64,000 nucleotides of DNA from Eubacteriales bacterium (GTDB lineage: Bacteria; Bacillota; Clostridia; Lachnospirales; Lachnospiraceae). The translations under genes and the position numbers were made by a program. The notes beneath the pieces are model-generated. The model saw only the letters and a list, made by a program, of their open reading frames with translations. It was not told the DNA's origin and did not search any database. Shown here in pieces: positions 35,080 to 42,710 of the stretch. The stretch's first letter is position 1; the number at the start of each line of letters is the position of its first letter. Location of the stretch: NCBI GenBank assembly GCA_030533405.1, contig JAUNJF010000001.1, positions 62,001 through 126,000 on the forward strand, in the 5' to 3' direction.

Positions 35080-35922
35080 ATGATGCGTTCATTATGGTCT
35101 GCTGCATCAGGAATGATAGCACAACAGACAAATTTAGATACGATTGCCAATAATTTATCAAATGTAAATACAGCTGGATACAAGAAAGATACAGCAGAAT
35201 TCAAATCTCTTTTGTACCAGACATTGCAGAGTCCGTCTACGAATAATGTAGGAGAGAACAAACCAGTACCTGCACAGGTTGGTTTGGGAACAAGAACGGC
35301 AGCAATCACGAAAGTATTTACACAGGGTAATTTGCAGGATGTGGATAATACTACATATTTAGCTTTGGATGGAAAAGGTTTCTTTAAGGTGAGAAACAAA
35401 GATGGTGAGGTTTGCTATACAAGAGATGGTTCTTTTGATATTAGCCCAACTCCAAACGGTAATATGCTTTGTACATCACAGGGCGCTCCAGTGCTTGATC
35501 AGAATAACAATACCATTATTATTCCGCCTGGTTATAAGGTTGATTCCATCAGCATTAGTGATGATGGAAAGATTTTAGTAGAGGGAGCAGATGGTAAACA
35601 GGTTCCGCTTACTAAGACAATAAATGGTACAACCTATGAGCAGTCAATTGGTGTTGTACAGTTCAACAACCCAGCAGGATTAAATAGTCTGGGTGGCAAT
35701 TTATATCAGGCATCTGTTGCATCTGGAGATGCGATTGAGGAATCAACGAATCCAAACTTGAAACGAAGCAAGATTTATCAGGGATATTTGGAAATGTCAA
35801 ATGTTCAGGTTGCAGATGAAATGGTTAATATGATTGTTGCACAGCGTGCATATGAGATGAATTCGAAAGCAATTCAAGCTTCCGATGAAATGTTGGGACA
35901 AGCAAACAACTTGAGAAGATAG
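35080..35922 (+). CDS. flgG: Flagellar distal-rod protein FlgG/FlhP
   Basis: 280 residues. N-terminal MMRSLWSAASGMIAQQTNLD and SNVNTAGYKKDTAEFKS; middle LALDGKGFFKV and YTRDGSFDIS; C-terminal SNVQVADEMVNMIVAQRAYEMNSKAIQASDEML, of which QRAYE.NSK is the FlgG hallmark. It builds the distal rod that the hook joins. It is a paralog of the preceding flgF and corresponds to B. subtilis flhP. Ribosome site AGGGGG. Followed by flgJ after 51 bp. Confidence 0.93.
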   Translation: MMRSLWSAASGMIAQQTNLDTIANNLSNVNTAGYKKDTAEFKSLLYQTLQSPSTNNVGENKPVPAQVGLGTRTAAITKVFTQGNLQDVDNTTYLALDGKGFFKVRNKDGEVCYTRDGSFDISPTPNGNMLCTSQGAPVLDQNNNTIIIPPGYKVDSISISDDGKILVEGADGKQVPLTKTINGTTYEQSIGVVQFNNPAGLNSLGGNLYQASVASGDAIEESTNPNLKRSKIYQGYLEMSNVQVADEMVNMIVAQRAYEMNSKAIQASDEMLGQANNLRR

Positions 35923-35973
35923 TGTGAGAAATTGTTCTGATCGTTTTTGGTATTTTTGTAAGGAGGCGTTAGT

Positions 35974-36333
35974 ATGGCGGTAATAGGCGTTGGACCAAGT
36001 TCCAATTATACAGATTATTATACAACGGCAACAAATGCATCTACTTCTGCATTTCAGAATACTTTGGGAAAAGTAAATGAGAAATCGACAGAAGCTGAGT
36101 TGATGAACGCATGTAAAGAGTTTGAAGCATATTTTATTGAACAAATATATAAAGGAATGGAAAAGACCATTATGAAAGCTGACAATGGGGTTGATAGTAG
36201 TGTCAGTCAGTATAAAGAGTTGTTTGGAGATATGCAGATTCAGGAATATGCGAAGCAGGCAGCAAATCAGGGAGACGGAATTGGCTTAGCCAATCAGCTT
36301 TACGAGCAAATGAAACGTAATTATGGATTATAA
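35974..36333 (+). CDS. flgJ: FlgJ-like rod-binding protein (no muramidase domain)
   Basis: 119 residues. It contains only the rod-capping domain: CKEFEAYFIEQIYKGMEKTI, FGDMQIQEYAKQAANQG and GIGLANQLYEQM. Proteobacterial FlgJ has an added C-terminal peptidoglycan hydrolase domain, absent here as in most Firmicutes, so wall hydrolysis must be done by another enzyme. The N-terminal 35 residues are Ser/Thr-rich and disordered. It ends the mbl-flgF-flgG-flgJ operon and is followed by a terminator. AAGGAGG precedes the ATG. Confidence 0.88.
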   Translation: MAVIGVGPSSNYTDYYTTATNASTSAFQNTLGKVNEKSTEAELMNACKEFEAYFIEQIYKGMEKTIMKADNGVDSSVSQYKELFGDMQIQEYAKQAANQGDGIGLANQLYEQMKRNYGL

Positions 36334-36340
36334 ACTCTAT

Positions 36341-36367
36341 TGGGGCGCAAGCCCCATTATTTTTTTT
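36341..36367 (+). terminator. Terminator of the mbl-flgFGJ operon
   Basis: TGGGGC-GCAA-GCCCCA, a 6-bp GC-rich stem with a GNRA-type loop, followed by TTATTTTTTTT. Confidence 0.85.
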
Positions 36368-36378
36368 AAGGAGCATCG

Positions 36379-38616
36379 ATGGAAAGAGAAGGCATTGTTT
36401 CAAAAATTATATATAAAAATGAAGAGAATCAATATGTCGTGTTCGCGGTAGAAACAGATGATGGTGAGGATGAGACCTTTGTTGGTTATTTGAGTGGTAT
36501 CGAGGAGGGGATGTATATTCTTGCGCGCGGAGAATATGTGGAACATCCAAGCTATAGCATGCAATTTAAGGTTTCAGAATATGAAGCAAAAATGCCAGAT
36601 GATTTGGTTAGTATGGAACGTTATCTTGGCTCTGGTGCAATTAAGGGAATCGGCGAAATTATGGCAAAACGAATTATAAAGAAGTTTGGCAAGGATGCGT
36701 TTCGTGTGATTGAAGAAGAGCCTGAGCGATTGGCAGAGATTAAAGGCATTTCCGAACGAAAAGCCAACGAGATTGGTGTGCAGTTTATTGAAAAACAGGC
36801 ACTGAGAGAGGCGATGATGTTTTTGTCAGAGTTTGGAATTCATCCAAATCTTGCAGTGAAAATATTTACGGAATATGGACAAAAAATGTATACCATTGTA
36901 AAAAACAATCCGTATCAGATTGCAGAGGACATTACAGGTGTTGGATTTAAAATGGCAGATGCGATTGCGATGCGAGCAGGCATTGGAATGGAATCAGATT
37001 TTCGTGTCAGAGCTGCGATCATTTATACATTGAATCAGGCAACTGGTCTTGGTCACATTTATTTACCAAAGGGACTCTTGATTAACTGGACAAAAAAACT
37101 GTTAGAAGATGCGGTAGATGAGGAGAGCATTGAAACGCAAATCGTCAATTTACAGGTTGAGAGAAAGATTGTTTTTCGTGAAAAAAATGATGAAGTTATT
37201 GTGTATACATCGGGTCATTATCATCGTGAACTTGATGTGGCGAGAATGTTGTTAGAAGATAAGGCGAGTACTGGAATTCCAGATGCAGCGTTAGATAGCA
37301 TTATCGAAAAAATAGAGAAAAGAGAGCATATTTTGTTGGCACAGGAGCAGAAGGAGGCAGTCAAGCAGGCTGCCAGACAGGGCTTGTTAATCATTACAGG
37401 CGGCCCTGGTACAGGTAAGACAACGACAATCAATGCCATTATTAAATATTTTGAGATGGAAGAAGTGGAGCTGTTGCTTGCGGCGCCGACTGGAAGAGCT
37501 GCAAAACGAATGACAGAGGCGACGGGATATAAAGCACAAACGATTCATCGTATGCTCGAGTTAAATGGTGGTGTATCAGAAGAACATGAGAGTGCCACCT
37601 ATCGATTTGAGAGAAATGCAGGAAATCCATTAGAGGCAGATGTTGTGATTATTGATGAAATGTCTATGGTGGATATGTCTTTGATGCATGCACTGTTGCA
37701 GGCGATTGTGCCAGGAACGCATTTGATTTTGGTGGGCGATGAAAATCAGTTGCCATCTGTTGGAGCGGGAAATGTTTTGCGTGATATGATTCAGTCAAAC
37801 TGTTTGCCGGTTGTTTCGCTTCATAAGATATTTAGGCAGGAAGCAGATAGTAAAATCGTGGAAAATGCGCACAAGATTAATCAGGGACAGCCGATACAAA
37901 TGGACAATAAAAGCAAAGATTTCTTTTATATGCCACGCACAAGTACCAAGGATATTGCAGATGAAGTTGGCTTGTTACTGTCAAAGAAATTACCACCTTA
38001 TGTCGGATGCGAGAGCAAAGAGATTCAGGTGCTCACGCCAATGCGAAACGGTGAACTTGGTGTTACGAATTTAAATACGCAGTTACAAAAGGTGTTGAAT
38101 CCGCCAAGTAGTCGAAAGAAAGAAAAGGAACAGCATGACGGCACCATTTTTCGAGAAGGCGATAAGGTGATGCAGATTAAAAATAACTATAAGCTGGAAT
38201 GGTGTATTTATAGCGAAAAAGGGCGATTCCGTGTTGAGGAAGGTGTCGGTGTGTTTAATGGTGATATGGGTGTCATCAAGGAAATTGATGATTACAACGA
38301 AGAGGTTGTTGTTTTGTTTGATGATGATAAGGAGGTTCGTTATCCGTATAATTTATTGGATGAATTGGAACTTTCATATGCAATTACCATACATAAATCA
38401 CAGGGTAGTGAGTATCCAGCCATCGTAATTCCATTGCTGTCAGGACCTCGTGTATTATTGACTAGAAATTTATTGTACACAGCGGTAACAAGAGCAAAAC
38501 AGTGTGTTGTGATTGTTGGAAACGGTAATCTTGTGGGAAATATGATTCAAAATAATGATGAGCAGAAACGATATTCCTCATTGGATGAGAGAATACGAGA
38601 ATTGGAGGAAATGTAA
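36379..38616 (+). CDS. recD2: RecD2-type ATP-dependent DNA helicase
   Basis: 745 residues, the size of RecD2 (stand-alone, not part of RecBCD). An N-terminal OB-like domain (1-90) is followed by tandem helix-hairpin-helix segments (about 95-260). Superfamily 1B motifs: Walker A GGPGTGKTTT (about 341-350), Walker B VVIIDEMSMVD, motif III LVGDENQLPSVGAG, and motifs V/VI AITIHKSQGSEYPAIV and LLYTAVTRAK. It unwinds 5'-3' and functions in DNA repair and replication-fork maintenance. It sits between motility genes and comFC, without obvious connection to either. AAGGAG lies 7 bp before ATG 36379. Confidence 0.95.
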   Translation: MEREGIVSKIIYKNEENQYVVFAVETDDGEDETFVGYLSGIEEGMYILARGEYVEHPSYSMQFKVSEYEAKMPDDLVSMERYLGSGAIKGIGEIMAKRIIKKFGKDAFRVIEEEPERLAEIKGISERKANEIGVQFIEKQALREAMMFLSEFGIHPNLAVKIFTEYGQKMYTIVKNNPYQIAEDITGVGFKMADAIAMRAGIGMESDFRVRAAIIYTLNQATGLGHIYLPKGLLINWTKKLLEDAVDEESIETQIVNLQVERKIVFREKNDEVIVYTSGHYHRELDVARMLLEDKASTGIPDAALDSIIEKIEKREHILLAQEQKEAVKQAARQGLLIITGGPGTGKTTTINAIIKYFEMEEVELLLAAPTGRAAKRMTEATGYKAQTIHRMLELNGGVSEEHESATYRFERNAGNPLEADVVIIDEMSMVDMSLMHALLQAIVPGTHLILVGDENQLPSVGAGNVLRDMIQSNCLPVVSLHKIFRQEADSKIVENAHKINQGQPIQMDNKSKDFFYMPRTSTKDIADEVGLLLSKKLPPYVGCESKEIQVLTPMRNGELGVTNLNTQLQKVLNPPSSRKKEKEQHDGTIFREGDKVMQIKNNYKLEWCIYSEKGRFRVEEGVGVFNGDMGVIKEIDDYNEEVVVLFDDDKEVRYPYNLLDELELSYAITIHKSQGSEYPAIVIPLLSGPRVLLTRNLLYTAVTRAKQCVVIVGNGNLVGNMIQNNDEQKRYSSLDERIRELEEM

Positions 38617-38630
38617 GTATTCGTAATATA

Positions 38631-39329
38631 GTGTTAGATTTGATTTATCCTCAAAGATGTCCATTTTGTGGGCAGGTTCGACCATATCAGGGGAGCATTG
38701 CGTGTGATACGTGTTTAAAATTATTGAAACCAGTAAATCGTCCGTTTTGTCTTAAATGTGGGAAGACAGTTGAATCGGAGGAACAGGAATACTGTATGGA
38801 TTGTAAAAAAGTCGTAAAGTCTTATGAACAAGGATTTCCAGTATTTTTGTACGAGGAGCCGATGAAAAAGGCGTTGTATGATTTTAAATACAAGAATCAA
38901 CGGGCATATGCATCATTTTTTGCGTCTGCAACGGAAGCACGTTATGGGGAGCAATTTCGGAGGCTACATTTGGATGGTATTATTCCAGTACCAGTGCATC
39001 CGAATAAGAAAAGAAAGCGTGGCTATAATCAGGCAGAACTGCTTGCTAAACAGCTGGGAAAGCGGTTGGATGTACCTGTGTATTCTCGTTATCTTTTGCG
39101 AGAAATTGATACCAATCCGCAGAAGGAATTAGACGATAAATCCAGGATGAAAAATTTAAAAAATGCTTTTAAATTAGGGGAAAATACGATAAAATTAAAG
39201 AAGGTATTATTGGTTGATGACATATATACTTCTGGTGCGACGATAGAAGCCTGTACGCAGGTTTTAAAGCGCGAGAATGTAGAGCATGTGTACTACACGA
39301 GTGTAGCAATCGGTAAGGGATATATGTAA
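38631..39329 (+). CDS. comFC: ComF-family phosphoribosyltransferase-like protein
   Basis: 232 residues from GTG 38631. An N-terminal zinc ribbon (CPFC…CDTC, CLKCGKTV…CMDC) is followed by a double-zinc/PRTase domain with the PRPP loop VLLVDDIYTSGATIEAC. ComFC is needed for DNA uptake in naturally competent bacteria, perhaps with helicase ComFA, which is not nearby. The start is uncertain: GGAGG (38604-38608) is 22 nt from GTG but 10 nt from in-frame ATT 38619, and ComF homologues usually have a few more residues. In B. subtilis comFC also sits directly before yvyF-flgM. Confidence 0.88.
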   Translation: MLDLIYPQRCPFCGQVRPYQGSIACDTCLKLLKPVNRPFCLKCGKTVESEEQEYCMDCKKVVKSYEQGFPVFLYEEPMKKALYDFKYKNQRAYASFFASATEARYGEQFRRLHLDGIIPVPVHPNKKRKRGYNQAELLAKQLGKRLDVPVYSRYLLREIDTNPQKELDDKSRMKNLKNAFKLGENTIKLKKVLLVDDIYTSGATIEACTQVLKRENVEHVYYTSVAIGKGYM

Positions 39330-39341
39330 TTGAACCGATAC

Positions 39342-39390
39342 AAGTAGTTCCTAAATATGGGGCAAAGCGGAATGTGAAGGATCCGTTACA
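39342..39390 (+). repeat. Dispersed repeat, family B copy 2
   Basis: Matches 25199-25237 at 33 of 39 positions over 39342-39380. It lies 13 bp after the comFC stop and before the yvyF ribosome site. Noncoding; may act on mRNA ends or be an old insertion. Confidence 0.55.
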
Positions 39391-39415
39391 CAATACAACT
39401 AGGGAGGATACGATT

Positions 39416-39817
39416 ATGGAAGTAAGACCTTGTAAGCAATGTAGAAGATTATTTAATTATTTAAATGGTGAGCCAATTTGTCCAAGCTGTAAGGATATGT
39501 TGGAGAAGAAGTTTGTGGAAGTAAAAGAGTATGTGCGTGAGCACAAAACAGAAGGTATTAATGAGGTTGCGAAGGCAAATGATGTCACAGTGAATCAAAT
39601 TCGTCGTTGGATTCGTGAAGACCGATTGGCATTTTCGGAGGAATCTGGAATGGGTGTTGATTGTGAAAGCTGCGGTAAAATGATTAAAAGCGGAAGACTT
39701 TGCCAGAGTTGTAAAGACAAGCTGCTTGGTAAAGTGGAGGATATGTATAAAACGGATGATTCAATTGTTGCGAAGAAGCATAGAGAGGCAGCAAAGATGC
39801 GTTTTATGGAGCATTAA
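39416..39817 (+). CDS. yvyF: Flagellar-region zinc-ribbon protein YvyF
   Basis: 133 residues from ATG 39416 (AGGGAGG upstream); an in-frame ATG at 39374 lies inside the repeat. Two Cys-rich knuckles frame the protein: CKQCRRLFNYLNGEPICPSC at the N-terminus and CESCGKMIKSGRLCQSC near residue 90. Between them is a helix-turn-helix-like segment (INEVAKANDVTVNQIRRWIRED). This is the TIGR03826/YvyF family found in Firmicute flagellar loci. Its role is not settled; the domain mix suggests a regulator of flagellar genes. It lies directly before flgM, as in B. subtilis. Confidence 0.88.
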   Translation: MEVRPCKQCRRLFNYLNGEPICPSCKDMLEKKFVEVKEYVREHKTEGINEVAKANDVTVNQIRRWIREDRLAFSEESGMGVDCESCGKMIKSGRLCQSCKDKLLGKVEDMYKTDDSIVAKKHREAAKMRFMEH

Positions 39818-39857
39818 TATTATTTTGTAACTTTTATGAAAAATTGCAAATTAGATA

Positions 39858-39884
39858 TAATGTTTTGGCAAAACAATCCGATAT
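39858..39884 (+). promoter_or_regulatory. Sigma-28-type promoter of flgM
   Basis: -10 CCGATAT (39878-39884) matches the FliA/SigD consensus core. A TAAT at 39858-39861 with 16-bp spacing serves as a weak -35. Confidence 0.6.
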
Positions 39885-39892
39885 ACTTATTG

Positions 39893-39946
39893 AATCCAAT
39901 TAAGAATGGATTTTAACAGCCGTCGCGGGTGGGTCATCCGGGCGGC
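39893..39946 (+). promoter_or_regulatory. Two hairpins in the flgM leader
   Basis: AATCCA (39893-39898) pairs with TGGATT (39907-39912). A GC-rich hairpin follows at 39919-39946 (GCCGTC with GGCGGC, inner GGGT with ATCC), ending 4 nt before the ribosome site. The GC content stands out in this AT-rich region. It may stabilise the message or modulate flgM translation. No known riboswitch consensus was recognised. Confidence 0.45.
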
Positions 39947-39968
39947 ATAAAAGGAGGATGATGTGACA

Positions 39969-40262
39969 ATGAGAATTGGTGCATACAATCAGGTAGCTCA
40001 GGTATATGGCCAGACATCAGTACAGAAGAAGTATAATACCAATCAGGCAAGTTTTGCTTCTACTTTAGATCAGGTTTCTTTTTCTACAGTGGGAAAGGAT
40101 ATGCAGGTTGCAAAGAACGCATTGAATTCTGTTCCGGATATTCGTCAGGATCGTGTGGATGATTTAAAGGCAAGAATGGCAAATGGATCTTACCAGGTTA
40201 GTGCAGAAGCGTTTGCTGATAAGTTAATGGCTGCGTTTGACGAAAAACTTTCTAGTTTCTAA
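39969..40262 (+). CDS. flgM: Anti-sigma-28 factor FlgM
   Basis: 97 residues. C-terminal sigma-binding region: VDDLKARMANGSYQVSAEAFADKLM (core motif KARMANGSY.V), the hallmark of FlgM. The N-terminal half is Ser/Gln-rich and disordered. FlgM holds sigma-28 until the hook is complete and FlgM is exported. Start chosen at ATG 39969 (MRIGAYNQ, as in homologues); GTG 39963, in frame and 5 nt after AAGGAGG, is the alternative. It leads the flgM-flgN-flgK-flgK-flgL-fliW-csrA operon and has its own sigma-28 promoter, giving a self-limiting loop. Confidence 0.93.
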   Translation: MRIGAYNQVAQVYGQTSVQKKYNTNQASFASTLDQVSFSTVGKDMQVAKNALNSVPDIRQDRVDDLKARMANGSYQVSAEAFADKLMAAFDEKLSSF

Positions 40263-40314
40263 GGCATTTTTGCTTTAGAAACTAGAAGCTTTTATTTGAA
40301 CAAAGGAGAACCAG

Positions 40315-40830
40315 ATGGCTAGTTTAATTGAGAATTTAATTACGGCTCTGGAAGAAGAGAATAATTTGTATGATGCCCTGACAACGGAATCTATGGCAAA
40401 GACGCCTGTTATTGTGGCGAACGACTTGGCAAGATTACAGGAGGCGAATGCCAGAGAGCAGGAGATCGTAGATAAGATTACGGCAGTTGCTCATAGAAGA
40501 GATCAGGCACTTGTAGAGATTGCAACGGTATTAGGCAAGGATGCAAAAACGATCACTGTTTCGGAAGTCATAACATTGATGGAGAAACAGCCGGAGTTTC
40601 AGCATCCTTTAATTGTTCTTAGGGACAAAATGTTGCAGCAAGTGGAGACATTGAGACAAATTAGCGTACATAATAGAGATTTATTAGAACGTTCGTTGGA
40701 GATGACGGAGTATTCTATTAATTTGATTCAGTCGATGAATCAGGCACCAGAGACGGCAAATTATAATAAAGAAACATATAGTGGAATGTCATTAGGCGGT
40801 GGATATTCGTCTTTTGATGCAAAACAATAA
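40315..40830 (+). CDS. flgN: FlgN-family flagellar export chaperone
   Basis: 171 residues, helical throughout: an N-terminal helix LIENLITALEEENNLYDALTTES, a long central coiled coil, and a C-terminal region with YSINLIQSMNQ. FlgN keeps the hook-filament junction proteins FlgK and FlgL in an exportable state in the cytoplasm. The last ~20 residues (GGGYSSFDAKQ) are flexible. The gene is directly upstream of its two predicted clients. AAGGAG precedes the ATG. Confidence 0.85.
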   Translation: MASLIENLITALEEENNLYDALTTESMAKTPVIVANDLARLQEANAREQEIVDKITAVAHRRDQALVEIATVLGKDAKTITVSEVITLMEKQPEFQHPLIVLRDKMLQQVETLRQISVHNRDLLERSLEMTEYSINLIQSMNQAPETANYNKETYSGMSLGGGYSSFDAKQ

Positions 40831-40856
40831 AGATACAAAAAGAAAGGAGGAGACAA

Positions 40857-42686
40857 ATGGCAGGTACAATGGGAACATTTTATGTTGGTGTTACAGGAAT
40901 GCAGTCACATCAATATGCCCTTAATACAACAGCACATAATATTACAAATGCTGGTAGAGATACCTATTCAAGACAGCAAGTTCTCCTTTCTGATTTGGCG
41001 TATGTAAAATTGGGAACAACCTATACTGGTCCAAATCAATCAGGTCTTGGAACCCATATACAGGATGTAAGACTGGTAAGAGATACCTTTTTGGATACGG
41101 CGTATAGAGAAGAATTTGGTAGAGAAGAGTTTTATCAGACGAAGTACGATGTAATAGATGAGCTTCAGAATTATTTTGGAGAAGAGTTTGACGATACGAA
41201 TAACAGCAGTTTTCGAAAATACATGAAGAATTTGTGGACTGCTGCGGAAGAGTTACAGAAAGAATCAAACAGTATTGTAACAAGAAGCTCCTATATTGCT
41301 AGTGCAGTTAGTTTTGTTGAACAGGCAACGCAGATTTACGATCATTTGACAAATTTTCAGATGAAATTAAATAGTCAGATTGTGGATCAGGTCGACCGAA
41401 TTAATGAGCTGGCACAGACCATTTATGATTTGAATTATCAAATTACAATGGTAGAAGCTGCGGGAATTGAAAGTGCAAATGATTATAGAGATCAGAGAGA
41501 TGCTGCACTTGATGAGCTGGGTGGTCTGGTATCCATTTCGTACCAGGAGAATAACACGGGTCAGGTTGATGTATATGCGGAGCACAGAACATTAGTTAGT
41601 ATGGACCGTGTATACGAAATCACAACCATGCAGGTAAGTGATTCGTGTGAATTCTTAAAGCCAATATGGAAGGATGATCAGGCAGATTTATTTAATTTAA
41701 GAACGGTTCCGAATTCGGATAATGGTAATGATGTTGGTTCTCTGAAAGGTATTATCATGTCTCGAGGAAACTGGATTACCAATTATACAGATATTCCAAT
41801 TGCACCGAAGATGCCAGCAAAACCGATTCGGTCTGCGTATGCAACAGATGAAGAATATCAGGATGCAATGACGAATTATCAAACAGATTATCAACAGTAT
41901 CAGAAAGATTATGAAGTATTTTCAAAGGAACGAGATGCTTATAATACATATTTGGAACCTTATACAGTTAGTAATATTGTTGCACAGTTTGATCAGTTGA
42001 TTCATGGTGTTATTACAAGAATTAACGATATTTTATGTCCGAACAAAGAGTTGACTGTGTTGGATGAAAATGGTAACGAGACAACCATTCATGTGTTGGA
42101 TGAGGAAAAGGCTGGTTACGGAATGGGTGCAAACAACAGGGTACAGGGAACAGAATTATTCCTTCGAATGAATGTCCCTCGTTATGTTGAACAAGAGGTT
42201 ACTTTAGCAGATGGATCAAAACAGACATACCAGGTGTATAATGAAGAATATGCAGATGACTTTTTGACATTGTATACATTAGGCAATTTGGAAATTAATG
42301 ACGAATTAATTCGTAATCCGAGTTTGCTACCATTGACCAATCTTCAGCAGGAAGAGCTTCAGGATGTAGCGGATCAGTTGATTAAGGTATGGGAAGAGGA
42401 TTTTGCAACGTTGGGACCAGATAGTCTGGTTACTAACAATTTTATGGGATATTACAAGGAATTTGTCGCTGATTTTGCAAATAAAGGAAAGACTTACAAT
42501 GGTATTGCAGAATCTCAAAATCAAGCGGTGCAGGAAATTAACAATCAGAGACAGACGGTTGTTGGTGTTTCAACAGATGAAGAATTAAGTAACTTGATTA
42601 GATTTCAACAAGGTTATAACGCATCTTCCAGATACTTTACTGTGGTATCAGAGATGATAGAACACTTGATTAATAAATTGGGTTGA
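40857..42686 (+). CDS. flgK: Flagellar hook-associated protein FlgK, copy 1
   Basis: 609 residues. N-terminal FlgK signature: TMGTFYVGVTGMQSHQYALN, TTAHNITNAGRDTYSRQQV. C-terminal D0 helix: STDEELSNLIRFQQGYNASS, RYFTVVSEMIEHLINKLG. It forms the junction ring between hook and filament. Compared with copy 2 it has TYSRQ instead of GYSRQ in the N-terminal motif and a Pro/Tyr/Asp-rich insert (about 320-365, APKMPAKPIRSAYATDEEY). It is followed 24 bp later by a second flgK. Both ends are intact, so it should be functional. Confidence 0.9.
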   Translation: MAGTMGTFYVGVTGMQSHQYALNTTAHNITNAGRDTYSRQQVLLSDLAYVKLGTTYTGPNQSGLGTHIQDVRLVRDTFLDTAYREEFGREEFYQTKYDVIDELQNYFGEEFDDTNNSSFRKYMKNLWTAAEELQKESNSIVTRSSYIASAVSFVEQATQIYDHLTNFQMKLNSQIVDQVDRINELAQTIYDLNYQITMVEAAGIESANDYRDQRDAALDELGGLVSISYQENNTGQVDVYAEHRTLVSMDRVYEITTMQVSDSCEFLKPIWKDDQADLFNLRTVPNSDNGNDVGSLKGIIMSRGNWITNYTDIPIAPKMPAKPIRSAYATDEEYQDAMTNYQTDYQQYQKDYEVFSKERDAYNTYLEPYTVSNIVAQFDQLIHGVITRINDILCPNKELTVLDENGNETTIHVLDEEKAGYGMGANNRVQGTELFLRMNVPRYVEQEVTLADGSKQTYQVYNEEYADDFLTLYTLGNLEINDELIRNPSLLPLTNLQQEELQDVADQLIKVWEEDFATLGPDSLVTNNFMGYYKEFVADFANKGKTYNGIAESQNQAVQEINNQRQTVVGVSTDEELSNLIRFQQGYNASSRYFTVVSEMIEHLINKLG

Positions 42687-42710
42687 TGATGAGAAAGAGG
42701 GGTGAGATAA

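Noticed and set aside
39893-39946. Cyclic-di-GMP riboswitch before flgM
   Set aside because: The leader lacks the conserved GEMM-I segments (GCAAA and GGTAGGTAGCGGGG types) and is too short for the class II fold.
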